Shown here: positions 45,357-57,789 of the stretch, in pieces
Numbering within the stretch: position 1 is the first letter of the stretch
How the letters are laid out: each line of letters opens with the position of its first letter
Assembly (NCBI GenBank): GCA_963978905.1
Contig: OZ022257.1
Location: 8,950,509 to 9,014,508 of the forward strand
Direction: 5' to 3'
From: Trichostrongylus colubriformis
Taxonomy: Eukaryota; Nematoda; Chromadorea; Rhabditida; Trichostrongylidae
DNA length: 64,000 bases
The notes under the pieces: model-generated
The model's database searches: none
Seen by the model: only the letters and a program-made list of their open reading frames with translations
What the model was told of the DNA's origin: nothing
Translations under genes and position numbers: made by a program

Positions 45357-46576
45357 TTAAGGATCCCTCAACAAAGGCTTGACCCTGGTCATATGATCAT
45401 TTCGCTGTGAGCACATTTTGCTCCTGCTTCGATAACTGAGATATAGAGAGGTTTCGATCTCTGAGCTTTGATCTACAAATAATTGTTTCTGTTCGGAGAA
45501 AGAGCTGGGATATGCTGGAAAGAATGGCCAAGTTATCAACCACCTTTGAGAACCATTAAGGATAATTTTCTGGTGTGAATTATACTCTTCTGCGGAGTGC
45601 GTCGTTCTAATTCCACTCAGAATCATAGTGATGCCCATTTTATTCATTTGGCCAATATAATGACATCTGGAGCCAGCCAATGTGCAAGTCAGCGATTTTA
45701 TCATCCCAGACGAGTTTGGTGTCAATTGATCTGTTAAGAGGTTCGTGAGAGGAAACATGCAAGTAGTAGCGTTATGTTGTTGGTTGTCCTGGTCGAGCGC
45801 TGATGCGGTATGCAACTCGAATATTGGATGCTCATCAGCTACGCACACTTTCCTTCTCAATATCACTAATAACAAAAATTATTGTTGCGAAAATAGGCAA
45901 CGTAATTTCGCCATAGATATGAACTCATTCCGACTGCGTTCATGCCTGAAGTGTAACTTGTCAATAAGGTTTATTAATTACACAATTGGATTCGAAATAT
46001 TTCTGCCAAAGTGTTGCCCGCCGAATTGAGAGGGTTCATCTTGCGTCATCTCATCTCTTCTAAGCTGCAGTTCCACCTGAGATTCGTGTTACATTTATTT
46101 CGACCTTCAGCAGGAACGTTTCGGAGCTTTGGGCGAGAGACAAAGTTATGATGTTAGGACAGAACAGTTACTTGCTTCTCTCTTGCTACCGAGTGCTTTC
46201 CTCAGGATTGACGGAAGGTACTTCTATTTACATTATCTTCCTATCCACTACTGGCATTTAACGAAATATCACAAAATTCCTCCACGCCATTTGTTTACCG
46301 ACTTTGTAACCAGAAAAATCTGAGAAATTAGCAGAGATAGAGCCATATGCATTGCTCATAGGGGTCAAAAGTTATGCGCAGTTTTCTCAAAAGAACCTGA
46401 ACTATTTCGGATTAGCATTAAACTTGATACCTTTCTGCGGTTATTTTTTCTGGGAATAATCGAATTCTCCAGGTATCGCGCATCCAGATCATGAGCGCTA
46501 CCAACTTACCTGTTCCAGTACAGCCACGACCTAGTGCGCCAATAAAAGCAACCAGAAATAGCGGAGCAGCATGCAT
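45357..46576 (-). CDS. Possible secreted protein gene: signal-peptide exon plus long open exon
   Basis: A candidate first exon at 46576-46510 reads MHAAPLFLVAFIGALGRGCT, a convincing signal peptide, and ends at a GTAAGT donor (phase 1). Downstream on the same strand a 172-codon open frame (45875-45357) is longer than chance frames nearby; from an acceptor ATTATTAG at about 45866 it reads RRKVCVADEHPIFELH and later TPNSSGM, CTLAGSRCHYIG, with five cysteines and two N-glycosylation sites in its first 130 codons. At least one linking exon must lie between them because the phases do not join directly. No family is recognised. On the opposite strand 45745-46029 encodes another cysteine-rich frame, so the coding strand is not certain. 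Confidence 0.4.
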
Positions 46577-48311
46577 AGCGACTGACTGCATGTGCTTGTT
46601 ATCGATCTATTTATACATAATCTACGGAATAGAAGCACTTTTATGAACAGAGGAACATACGTGCATACATACGGACATACGAACACATAACGAACATACA
46701 GCGCCTGCCACATAAATAGATCCTACAATTTGTACTTTGAAATCGGTCTGTTATAGGAGCACTCGCCTCATGTGGCTGTAGCAGGACTGCGTGGGCACAG
46801 GATAAAATAGTTATATAGGACGTCCAGTGAACACACAATGTTTATTATACAAAGTGATGGAATTGTAAGAAATTCTATCAGTGGAAGGTCACCAGCTGAC
46901 AATGGACATGGTATTGATATTGTTCATTCTCCTTGCCGATAAAAGAATGGTTCACGCAGATTCCAGATTCTACTTCCCCTGACGGCGGTGATAGGGGTAA
47001 TTTGGGCCGAATATGGAAAGATCATCAAATATGAAGATCGATGTGCTTGATAACAAAAAAGTGAAGAAAAACGGAATGAAACGAGGAAAACCCCGAGGAA
47101 TATGACCCCCTTTGCGGCACTGATTCTCAAATGGGGCAGGTAGGACAGAAAAAAGGCGGGCATGGGATGAAACAAGGATCCCTATAACCACTTGAGAACC
47201 CAATTAGATGTGCATGCTGCTTTTTGATGGTGTACGTTTAGGTGCTGTCAATGAAGGCATGATACACAAACAGTGGAACAGCAAACGGTTATTTTTTATC
47301 AATGCGCTGCCAAACTGTAACTCACTTGCATGAGCCTCCACATCTACATCGCGTTTGTGTAGAAAACCGAAAATAGATACTGGTCCACTTCGAGGGATGA
47401 GTTACGTTGCAAAGGTGGAAGTTCGGAAAAAACCCACGTTCTTGAGATGAAAATAAGCGATCTTCTGGTTGATAAGTAATGAGTAATTCTCAAAGAAGTG
47501 AGAAATTCTGATACACTGTACGCTTGTCATGTGATGTGCGTAGTGTACATCAGAACACTTATTATCGATCATAAATGAGATCATTTATTTCCTATCAGTC
47601 ATGTCCATTGTTCTACTCTGACGCAAAGTGAAGACTGTGTTTACTCCTCCTGCTCCTGCTCGCCTTCAGTACCTATGTCATTTTCAAGATTTTACTTCCA
47701 CCTGTCTGTATGATAGTCATCGGTTGTGGTAGTCGGAAGACTGGTGAAAGCACAGCGTTCCCTGTTATCGGACAACGTCCGCTTTCATTTATGATTCAAA
47801 GCTAGAGAATACAGTAAAGACGTAAGGAGATCAGACGGTCCTATCGTAAGATTAACACAAAGCGCTGCACTGGAATTTGCTTTATGAGAAAGCTACTATC
47901 AGTGCCTTTGCTCACACACGGCGAATGCGTGCTCTGAGGAGGAAATTCTACTGGGAGACGAAATTATTTGAAAGTCAAGGTGACCTCACTGCACATTTGA
48001 GAAGGTGCACTCGGACTATATTTTGTAGGTAGACAGTAAACGTTAGCTGTTCACAGCTGTAACAAGCATTTGGCAGAAATTCGGACCGGCATTCAGATCT
48101 TCCAGTATCTTCTGGATTGAATTTTCCTGATTCTAGCGAGCTGATATGATACTTGTTAGAGGAAGTGTGAGGTTTTTTTCATCAATTTCGGACCATGTAA
48201 CATCCAGAGCTGTAATAATACCCGGAGGTCGATCGCATCGATTAAAATTACGTCATGTTTGTGGAGTCGGTGGTTTAAACGTCGGCCGGTCAGTATTAGG
48301 GCAACATTTAT
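46577..48311. other. No gene recognised
   Basis: A segment near 47045-47090 (GTGAAGAAAAACGGAATG) resembles 37955-37980, both possibly fragments of a further repeat. Two runs of short overlapping open frames at 46924-47203 (-) are hydrophobic but have no start, splice signals or motif to support a gene. Confidence 0.4.
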
Positions 48312-48440
48312 AGTACAGTCCATTTCAATTACGGCTAGCAGGGCGAGGCCTATGGACTTGTATCGATCTCTCTCATCCCGCCACACACTCTCACCCAACT
48401 CTGTGGGCCACGCCCCGTCAGCCTACGGGAACTGGACTGT
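48312..48440. mobile_element. Short MITE with ACAGTCCA termini, copy 3
   Basis: Left end TACAGTCCATTTCAATTACG, right end GGGAACTGGACTGTAGTTA. The interior GGCTAGCAGGGCGAGGCCTA and ACTTGTATCGATCTCTCTCA matches 6124-6255. Confidence 0.7.
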
Positions 48441-49269
48441 AGTTAATTATGCGTTTTAATGCGAAAATGTAAGACCCGTCGTAATACATAGGTTAGATAA
48501 ATATCGATCGGCAAAATTGTGAAAATGCAGAGTTGCCGATTCTCCCTTTCTCTAATGCTATCGATTAGACGAAGCCTTGAAATCGGTGCTTATCCAATGC
48601 TTTCAAATTCATCGACATGTCATTGTCATTTTTCGCAGATTCCACAATTTTAAAGAAACGGGAGTTCCACACCTATGAGCGCTGCTTAAAAATTTGAACG
48701 AATGCTACAAGCGACTCCCCACCACCATTGCCTTTTAAGTCATACTACAACATTTTCCTAGTACACAGCTACTTAAGTAGCTAGGCTCAAGGCCTAAAAA
48801 ATTCGTTTCGAGTTCGTTTTTAGGGTTATAAAATGGACACCGATTGTTGATAACTCGCGAAGCAACTATCGACCCTGCCAAAAGGGTCAACCGGATATTC
48901 AGGTATTGGGAAGTCCTGCTTTTTGTGAATGGTAGGGACGTTCAAGGAAATGATGGATGACGCATTTCCGACAGTGAACCATCTAGTGCTTCCAGACATG
49001 ACCCAACGGTACTGTGCGTGATAGGGATGGTGGAGTTCACATGGGAAAGACAACGGCTGGGAGCAGCGATAACACCACCTCTAGATATTTACTGGTACTT
49101 CAAGGCCGTCTGTCACAATCCACACGTCCAACACAAGTCCGCCTTCAAGTGCCCACACTTTTCACTCTATACTATGAATGGAGTGGTTCTGTTGATGATT
49201 GCTTGATTCTTTGTGGATATCCCACCAAGATCTCTTGTATATGTACATATTTCTATCTTCCAAAAGATG
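48441..49269. other. No gene recognised
   Basis: No long frames, repeats shared with the rest of the window or RNA signals were noticed. Confidence 0.4.
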
Positions 49270-49831
49270 TTCCCTTTTATAGGATGGACTACGAGATTCT
49301 CTCAGTAAACGCAGACAGGAAAACGTCGTTGTTATCCTTTTCCCTCTGCGACCTTTTCTAATACACAAGGCGCATCATCAAAACCATTTATTGACTTCAA
49401 AAAATTTGAAACAGTTTTGCTAAAAGGTTGCTGTCAAATGGAGCTGGCTCATGGCGCATTTATCCATTTCTTCACTTTTGCCACTTTGCTCACTCCCAAA
49501 TGGCATTTTCCCACCTTCTCCCTGTGATATTTCGCCTTTTGATGTCATTTGGCCTTTTGGGTGGTGTTTTTGTTACATCGTCGGGTCCATCCTGCCGACA
49601 ACCCAGACAACTTTGCACCTTAACAAATACATTCAGCGATTGCACAATAATTGGAATAGATCTGCTCAAATGTAGTTTTCAAATTTAAGTGCTCATTGTC
49701 CGCCATCCAACGTTATCTGTTAGGTTAAACTCAAGTATGGATAGCTCACATTGTGAGGAATCTATGTGTAATTCATCCTCCGAATAGCATTCCTTCTTGT
49801 AAAGTTTGTTACACAAGGATCTTCGAATACC

Positions 49832-50680
49832 TCAGATGACGATCTGCGAGAACGGTGCAACTTGTGGGCCGGAAGGGATGAGTCGTAAGTACCGTAACCG
49901 GAGGAAATGTATTGCGCTTCCATCGGGGAGATTGAGAGCACGTTCCACGATAATTTTCGTGTGATGTTGCGCTCCATATAATCTCGCGGGCTGCTGGGAA
50001 ACATACAAGAGAAGAAATAGTTGAAGAAAACCTTCAAAGACTCTTAAAATAGCGTTCTCCACTTTTTGCTTCCACGAGACGGCAGCTTAGAAGCAAACTT
50101 TTGTGCAAGCTTTCACGTAGTGTTATCATCCGATTACCGCTCTTATTATGGGAATTTCCCCCATCCTATCTTATCGTATAGATATCATGCCTCTTATCCT
50201 CGTAGGTGCCATCGTTGCACCACTGGCTAAATCTTTGACCGGTTCAGGCCATTTTGAGGCACTGGTCCTCTAAGTGATGCTGCCTCAAGTCCAGCTACCA
50301 AGCGCCGCTCCAACATTCTTCACCTATTTATTCCACTGACAGTCTTCAAGAGAGGGCCCTATTTTTCGATGCAATTCCATCGCCTGCAACTTGGTTATCA
50401 GACAACATCGGAGTAGATTCAGTTAAAATGGGGCAGCGTTGTGCCTGACGAGATACGAAGGAAACGCGAGACTTTTTCAGATTAAACTACCCAGATTCGA
50501 ACCCTGATTTAAGGAGAACCTCTCGCGCTCATATCTACAATGGGCCAGAACCGAGTCGTTCACGGAGGAGTAAAAGTGAAATACTAGATCATGGGCGCTG
50601 TAACTTACCGAGCCAGCGTTGACCTTTTCATTATAGAATCCAATAATCAGAGCAATAGCAACGCAATAATAGAGCCACAT
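49832..50680 (-). CDS. Small predicted secreted protein, paralogue of 11763-12975, truncated
   Basis: Exon 1 is 50680-50609: 24 codons MWLYYCVAIALIIGFYNE with a hydrophobic signal peptide, a GTAAGT donor and phase 0. Exon 2 is 49993-49832, from TTTCCCAG, starting QPARLYGAQHHTKIIVE, with GPQVAPFSQIVI and then TGA, for a 77-residue product. Signal length, exon phase and the GPQVAPFS motif match the 11763-12975 gene. Relative to that gene the frame stops at the point where extra DNA of about 140 bp begins (49700-49830); sequence homologous to the rest of the longer protein continues beyond it. This copy may be a truncated allele-like paralogue or a pseudogene. Confidence 0.5.
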
Positions 50681-51070
50681 GACTGGATGTCTCTTGTGAC
50701 TGCCCTTTATTGGACTGCTTATATGGTGCTGGATGGGGGCTCTCTAATAAACTAACGAGCATAGAGCGCTTGCATCACAAATAGTTTCAATTCTCCACGT
50801 GAAATGTAACAGGCCTACGTGAGGATCGATACTGCTATCGGACATCCAACGAACACATAGCGTTTGCTTTACAAATGGCTCCCACACTTATGTAAATGTG
50901 TAGAAGAGGGGAGCAGAGGATGTTCGCCTCATAGAATTTGAAAAACCGTCTGCTACGTGATTAAATATTGATATCGGACATTGTTTGTGAAACGCTCGCC
51001 CTTGTACAATACCGCTTTATTTTTGATTAATCTACACCTGCGACAGATTATTCGCCGCAAACCGCCCTTC

Positions 51071-51168
51071 CGTCATAAGTTTGCTCAAAGTGAATGCAAT
51101 GGGAAAATGTTGACCGATTCCGTCGACATAGGCTTCAAAATTGGTGAAAATTCTGCGAAAAGCTCTTG
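51071..51168 (-). other. Exon-like open segment, counterpart of 13408-13505
   Basis: Same 98-nt length, same frame (AFRRIFTNFEAYV near the start, LSKLMT at the end) and CCTCAG acceptor. The donor has changed from GTAAGA to GAAGGG, so splicing at this border is probably lost. Confidence 0.3.
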
Positions 51169-51604
51169 CTGAGGGGTGCCCAGCAGGTTCAAGCTAGTGC
51201 AGTAGAAAGCGATGGCAACAAATGAACATGTAAATGTAGATACAAAAGATTCTGTAAGTTTTCTTCGAAAAGGTGGTGACCTACTTATCGAAATTCGGCA
51301 TATACTACTTCGTTGTACTCATCACATCGAGTCAAATTCAACGCTTTAAATTTTCTCTTACTTTACCTACCTTGAACGAGCTTACGTCGGTGCGACGTTG
51401 TGCGGCGAATAATCCGTCACCAGGTGTCGATTAATCGAAAAATATGAACGGTATTGCACGTTAATCACCATTGAAGGGTCAGTAGGTGGTGCAGGTCATA
51501 TGCACCTTCTGAGGTGATTCATAACCGCTGAGCACGAAAGTATTTCCATGGAAACTATTCCAGGAGTAGGTTCCAACTTCTCTCTGCGTATAACCTCGGC
51601 ATCG

Positions 51605-52130
51605 ATATTGTATTAGAAGTTCTTCTGTTGTGCCAACGAGGTTGTTAGGTGGAATATTTATTTACGGCCTGACGTTTCGGCAGGATCGTCTTCCTCGAAG
51701 GCCTCGAAATGAACAACCGAAATGAGTGCTTATCCGTCACAAATGACCTCTTGCCATTTGCACCACATTGCGAGCTACTGATCTAAAAATGGGAGACATG
51801 CATGTCCCAAACAATACTATATATCTATAAGGACGACATGGCATCTCTCATTCACTAATTACAACTAACTCGGAGTGGCGTTGTTCCACTCATACGGTGG
51901 TGGATTGGGTGAGTTTGTTGCTGACGTACGGAGTTTCTCTGGTGTTTTCCTAGATCTCCGTCAAAACCGCTAGGGGGATGAAGCGTTTGACGGTGTAGCG
52001 GACAAAATCCTAGTCTTGAGCCACGTTTAGGCCTTCGAAGAAGACGATCCTGTCGAAACGTGAGGCCGTAAATAAATATTCCACCTAACAACCTCGTTGG
52101 CACAACAGAAGAACTTCTAATACAATATTC
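51605..52130. mobile_element. Penelope-like terminal repeats in hairpin arrangement
   Basis: Arms of about 110 bp (51605-51715 and 52025-52130) are reverse complements, from ATATTGTATTAGAAGTTCTT through GTGCCAACGAGGTTGTTAGG, TGGAATATTTATTTACGGCC to GATCGTCTTC. They resemble the outer ends of the 27538-28535 element (GCCAACACGAGGT, TTATTGGCC, TATCGTCTTC). Each arm has a GAAGA-AGACGATCCTGTC-GAAAC arrangement resembling a hammerhead core (about 52034-52059 on +). No GIY-YIG or reverse-transcriptase frame lies between the arms. Confidence 0.6.
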
Positions 52131-52870
52131 CAGGAGTATTTCTTCTACTATTTGTCGATTGCGCAATAAGTTAAGAAGTTTGACATGGCAGTTTGACTAC
52201 AGGGAAGAGCGTTAAATCAACGCTTGCTAAAACGAGCAAAACTTTCAAGCATTACATCCTTTTTGGGTCGGTGTGTTGGTATCGGACTAATATCGAAAGA
52301 TGAAAACGTCTCATCGTTCAGAGACTGGTGCCATGGGGCTTTGTGCAGGTCATTACTGTTCAAATAACACTGAGGGTGGACTGGCGACTAGTGTTTCATG
52401 TTGCATCCACTGGAGACGTTGTTCACGGGAACCTGATTCTGTCTCTATTTCATATGTCTCATCATGTCTTATTCATATGTTGTTGTTTCTGGATTTTGTT
52501 ATCGCTTTGCGCAAATCTTTATGTGAAGCTGGAACCATTTATGGGCGCACGCCCATGAATGGTTCCGTCCTCTAATAAGTTAATCAGGTTTCAAAATCAT
52601 AAGAGGATAACATTCTCTGCTCCCCACTTCTACACATTTTACACTATTACGGAGGCTATCTGTATAGTAAACGCTATGTGCTCGTTGGATGTCCAATAGC
52701 TGTAGTTGATCCTCACGTAGGCCTGTTACGTTTCACAAGGAGAATATTCCTGTAACGTAACTACCCTCGGACACCCCACCCCGCGAGCCGTCGTCTTGGG
52801 GAGCTCTGTATCGGTCGTCTTCTTGTTTTTTTTTCTCGTGCAACTTTGCATGCGTCACTAAGTAAGCAAA

Positions 52871-54153
52871 TATTAGGTTGTTGCAAAATCAATTTTGGTT
52901 TCAAGGTATGTATAAATAAGTAGATTTTTTACCCTGAACTATTCCATTCCAAGGCCAGGCATACCATTTGGTGGGTTTTTTTCTGCTCTTTCAGGAACTT
53001 CTATGAATGTCGCTCTAAGTTTTCCAGCCGGCCTTTTTCAGGGCTGCGTATAATCATGAACCGACGCGACTATCGAGTCATCGTGCTTCATGAGTTTAAA
53101 TTGGAACACTCCGCAGCGGAGGCAGCTCGTAATCTCAGCAGTGTTTTTGGACGAATTGTCCTTGCGAACGAACAGTGGAGCTCTGATTTAAAAAATTTGC
53201 TTCTGGCGATTTTGATCTCGAAGAGAAGTCGGGTCGCCGCAGGTCATCACTTAATGATCAAGATTTAAGGAGAGTCGTCGAAGCAAATCCGGAGACGAAT
53301 ACTCGTACGTTAGCAGAAGACCTAGGCGTACATTACTCTACAGTGGCCAGACATTTGCTGACAATCGGCAAGGTGAAGAAGATGTCGAAGTGGGTGCCTC
53401 ATGACCTGACCGATGAGCAGCGTCTGGCACGTTTCGACACCTGCTCTAATCTCCTAGTTCGCCATAAAAATGAGCCATTGTAAACCGTATTATAACTGTA
53501 GATGAAAAATGGGTTCCTTATGATAACAGGAAGCGGGGATTAGTCTGGGTAGATAAGGATGCTCCTCCAAAAACTTTTCCTAAACCCGACCTTCACCCTA
53601 AAAAGGTTATGATTACTGTGGGGTGGTGTTGTAAAGGTGTAATCCATTACAGTTTCTTGCAACCTGGTCAGCCAGTCACAGCAGAGTCTTACTGTTGTGA
53701 TCTGGAGCAAATGTATAGAAAGATGCAAAAATTGTGGAAGGCGGTGGTGAATAGAGGAGGGCAGATCCTGTTGCAGGACAACGCAAGGCCAAACACCTCA
53801 CAAATCACTCGGCAAAAATTGACCCACTTGGGTATAGAAGCTCTCCCTCACCCCGCGTATTCTCCCGACCTTTCCCCAACAGACTATCACTTTTTTCGAG
53901 CCCTCAATTCTCATCTGCGTCAGAAACAATTTACTAATTTAGACGATATTGAATGTGCCTTCCTTGACTTCGTTGATTCTCGTGATAGTAGTTTTTATAG
54001 TGAAGGCTTAGATTTATTGCCTGTTCGTTGGCAAAAGTGTGTAGATTCTGATGGTTTTTTCTTCCTTCGATTAATAAACTTGTGTTTAAGCTGAGTTATA
54101 GTAGTTCGAAGTATGCGGTTCCTTTCCGAAATTAATTTTGCAACAACTTAATA
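52871..54153 (+). mobile_element. Mariner transposon, about 1.28 kb, TA target site
   Basis: The ends TTAGGTTGTTGCAAAATCAA (from 52873) and the complement TTAAGTTGTTGCAAAATTAA (to 54151) are inverted repeats flanked by TA (52871-52872 and 54152-54153). Size and termini are those of full-length mariner. The transposase gene inside is broken. It inserted into the inverted copy of the long repeat. Confidence 0.9.
53056..54094 (+). pseudogene. Mariner transposase, broken (DD34D type)
   Basis: The gene is spread over three frames. ATG at 53056 opens MNRRDYRVIVLHEFKLEHSA, the start of the HTH_48 domain. From about 53175 the frame shifts and includes an in-frame stop where a tryptophan is usual, then FDLEEKSGRRSSLND and the second helix-turn-helix. 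Near 53465 it shifts again. The catalytic part is open to the end: TVDEKW (first D), LQDNARPN (second D) and YSPDLSPTDYHFFRAL (third D, 34 residues after the second). It ends at TGA near 54092. With two frameshifts and a nonsense codon it cannot make active transposase. Confidence 0.9.
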
Positions 54154-55440
54154 GTACATTCATACATGGGGAAAAGAAAGTATCCGAATTTTTGTGGTCG
54201 ATTTTTCTAAGATGCACTCGCTTGAAATATCAGCATCTTCACATGACTCCTTTGGCCCTTCGTGATTACCCCTTTCCGACTTTCGGTGTCTACGAGCTTG
54301 TTGTTTCAAGGTATTTGGCTACTAATCAAGAGCACGATACGGAGCTACTTAACCTTCTAGCTTCTCTGTTTTACACAAATATGGAAGTATTTTAGTACAG
54401 CAGAGTTAGCCAACAGCTACCAAATTTACTGAGATGGTAAATATATAGATCAATACCCGCCGAAAGTTCTCGGAAAAAAAAACGTGGAAAATGAGGATTC
54501 GCCTTTTTTCGTTTTTCTGCCGTAACTCGATTTCTTTGCCTTCATCCCCTCACAAATATGTATTATTCGAACCAGCTCATAAACCAGTTTTACAAGATGA
54601 TTTTCTGATACTTCCAAAGAGATAAATTTTGCTCGCGCATGCACAAAGGGCCAGCAGGCATTTATCAGCGAGCGACGCGCGCTATAATTATACAGGAGGT
54701 AAGTCTGCCGTCAACATATAACACAACAACTTGCAGGGGTACCATCCTATTCGATACGGAATGAAAATTGCATTTTTTATCCTTAAATGGTAATATTCCA
54801 TTATAGTATGACTTCCCCATTTTGCTGCAGTAGTCACCATCTGATTATTGATTAAAACATTTCCTCGGGTTTCACCGATCTCAACTCATTCGAGCAAAGT
54901 TCGAAGTGATTTGGTTGACTGTCACAATTGATTCATAAGTAAAATCCATGATTATGAGTGTAACTGTCATTCCATTTCAAATGCTTAGCCATTCTACACT
55001 GTCTGAACCCACGATCTCGCAGCAATTGCTCAGCTCACCGGAGTCTCCTAGAAAGGTATTGACCGGCCTACCAAAGTGATATGCCACTGTGTTAACCCAA
55101 CTAATATGGTAGTTTTATGCAAAGTGCACATGTTTTCAACGCCAGCACTCAATTTTCTCAGTAAGACATAAATCGAAAGCAAAAAAGTCCCATTCCTTCA
55201 TGTATGGTTGATAGAGGATTTCTAACAAACTTGAAGGGTTTATTACCGGAGGACTTTATCAGCACCTCTGGAAGAGGGAAACAGTTTCTATTAGCGAGAT
55301 TATGAGGGCATTAAGCCTGTTTCATAGCAACTACTCGCAGTTCACTATCAGAGGGCTAACAACATTTAATGAGAGCCATTTTTCATTCAGCAGTTCCCAA
55401 CTTTTTTTCGAAAATCTAGTGCCCTTCATAGATATTTTTC

Positions 55441-57789
55441 CCTTCTTGTTCAATACTCAGTGTAGTTCCTTGCGGATTCCTTGAATATATCTAGTGTATG
55501 TCAATTTTATCTAGTGTATAGTAAATGCTTTGCCATTCTACTCTCTCTGATCCCGCGATCTCTTAGCTGTGACTCAGTTCACCGAGGTCTTCTAGAAAGG
55601 TACTGAACGGCCTACCAAAGTGATATGCCACTGTATTAACCACGAAGGTCCTCTCGTTCGCCTTGCATTCCTGGCAGTAGTGGCGAAGAATGAGCAACCG
55701 CAGTCCTTCTCAAGAATCGCCTTTCATCGCAAGCTCAGAGGTTGGACCATTACAAATGAACTGTTGAGTACTACCAGTTGACCCTTGTATGTAGCTTCCC
55801 CACCTAAATTTCTAATAAGTTTTGTAAAGCTTACAGTTTTCGAACTTTCAAAATACCTCGCAAAAATTATCCTGCAAACCAACTGCCGCGTTAATCCTTG
55901 AGTGTAACTAAGTGATTTGTTTTCGTTGGAGGTAAGGCAATACTCTTCTCCTTGCTTGAGCGCTCCGGGATGGTTGCCTCTTCACCTCTCCCCATTCAAC
56001 TTCGCCACTGTTGTCGATCAACGATCGCGGTGAAGGTCCTTCTAAGAAGCGCTAGTCCTTCTGGTGTTTCATGAAGCAGAGTCATTAGCACTCCAGCTTT
56101 TGTTCTCGGCGGAAGCCTATGGTGCACCGCAAGTGGAAATAACAACGGAGTGGAAGCATGTTAAATCTCATTCGCTACTGAGCTTTTTTTTTCTTGAGAC
56201 GCTTAGCCATGAACCTGTTTCACATGTCATCCTCTATGAACGCGAGTGAGCTCGCACTCTTCGAAAGGGAGGCTGTCGAGTTCAAAGAAAACGCGGTGCA
56301 AAACGACAAAGACCTCAGAGTAGGCAAGAAGAGGAAAATATGTTCAACCTCAGTCGTATTCGAGCTCACGGATTCGTTTTCGGCACCTTCATACACGCAT
56401 GGTTGAAAGGAAGCAGAAAAAACAAAACATCGAGGGGCACAGACGCTGAGAAGAAGTTCAACCTTCAGTCACCACTAGAAGGCGTCAGCCCAACGTCCAA
56501 AATTATCGACTTCGTAGGAGCAGTAAAGAGCACCTGAAATAGCCCGCATGGAGTACAAGAAGCTGGGCAAACGCGTGAAAATTGACCAGAAACTACTGAA
56601 GTACTTCAACAAGTGCGCAGCATGTGTGTGCGAGGGAGCAGAAGAAAGACTCAGCTTCTATGACCGCCTACCTCTTGTTTCGTCAAACTTGGCCTCGCTG
56701 AAGTCATTGAGGTAAGAACTTGCACTACCTAACATTCTCGGGGAATTAAGGCTCATGAGATCTAGTAAATTTAGAATTTAAGTCGATGAATCTTCTCTCG
56801 TCGCCGACGCAGAAGTATTGCTTAACACCCTCTGTCTATTGGCAATTGCCCGCAGCGAGGGCCACTCAGGTCGGGGACGACGAGCAGATCTCTACAAGCA
56901 ATGGAAGTTCCAGTCCTTGGAATGAAGGCAACTGTTACATCAAGATGAGGACGATTTTTTAGGTGAATTTACAACCTATTCGCTACGTCTGTAACCATGC
57001 ATGACTCATTATTATCGGTCTTTCAGATCGTTTAACATTGAACCGCTCGACATGTTCCATAATTTCTATCGTTTTCTCGTGCAAGAGCCCACCCGCTCTG
57101 CGGATTTTCCATGAAACGAAGTCTGCCCAGCACTCATGGACGAAGGGCACCACGAAATCGCTGAGAAGTCGCAATGCAAAAATCTCAGAAGCCCTGTTGC
57201 AGGAGGCCAGAGTTAGATGTCCAGGTAGATACGGCAACAAAATGATGTCTCGTAGCAATTAGTTGGCTCACCGAGGTCCTCCAGAAAGGTACTAAGCAGT
57301 CCATCAAGTGGTATGCCACTGTGTGAACCAGGAGTTGGATATCGTTATGAGGGCATCAAGCCTGCTACATTGCAATTTTTGGCAGTTCACTATCAGAGGA
57401 CTAGGCTTGCCCCGAAGGTTTTTTCCAGACAATTGCTCCGTCAAGCATTGTAACGCGAAAAGGATGAACTACTTCTCAAGTCTACGATCGAGGGCGAAGC
57501 ACCCTGCGAAATAACACTTTTGAGGAGGAACCTTAATGAAAGGAGCAACTTAGCTTGCCATTTTCATTGGCAACCTGAGGATAGACAGTGAAATACTGTC
57601 AAGTCCTGGAGCGATGCTGCGTGTCATTTTGCAAAAGTATTTCAATGGTGAGCAATCCTCATTAAAGGAGCGATACCGAAAACATTAGCAGTTGTGCAGT
57701 GCGTTTCCTTTAAAATCGTTTTTTGAGGTTCGAAGTCTCAGTGCAGGACAACGCACCGGCTCATAAAGAGCGTTCATAACTGCGAGTTT
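55441..57789. other. No gene recognised; fragments of older repeats
   Basis: Two direct blocks of about 120 bp near 55000-55090 and 55540-55640 (CTACCAAAGTGATATGCCACTGT) recur again near 57290-57330. The segment 57340-57410 resembles 55300-55370. A GC-richer stretch at 56060-56700 has medium open frames in all forward phases (for example 56340-56537) that may be the worn remains of a retroelement, but no motif was recognised. Confidence 0.4.

Larger units (their letters stand above)
49270..52570 (+). repeat. Copy of the 11.6-14.0 kb unit, interrupted
   Basis: 49270-51430 matches 11620-13810 in the same orientation, with landmarks GATTCTCTCAGTA, GGAGCTGGCTCATGGCGC, CCCATCCTATCTTATCGTATAGA, CTGTCTGCTACGTGATTAA-like and AATAATCCGTCACCAGGTGT. 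The match resumes at 52308 (CTCATCGTTCAGAGAC) and continues to about 52570. The gap (51430-52300) holds the Penelope-like hairpin. It contains the second secreted-protein paralogue. Confidence 0.75.
52280..55440 (-). repeat. Inverted copy of the 9040-11240 long repeat, split by mariner
   Basis: Reading the minus strand from 55440 to 52280 gives the blocks of 9040-11240 in order; the copy is interrupted at 52872-54152 by a mariner element. Its single unit of the tandem part lies at about 54640-54770. The block directly follows the copy of the 11.6-14.0 kb unit, so the two halves together mirror the arrangement at 9-14 kb. Confidence 0.75.
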
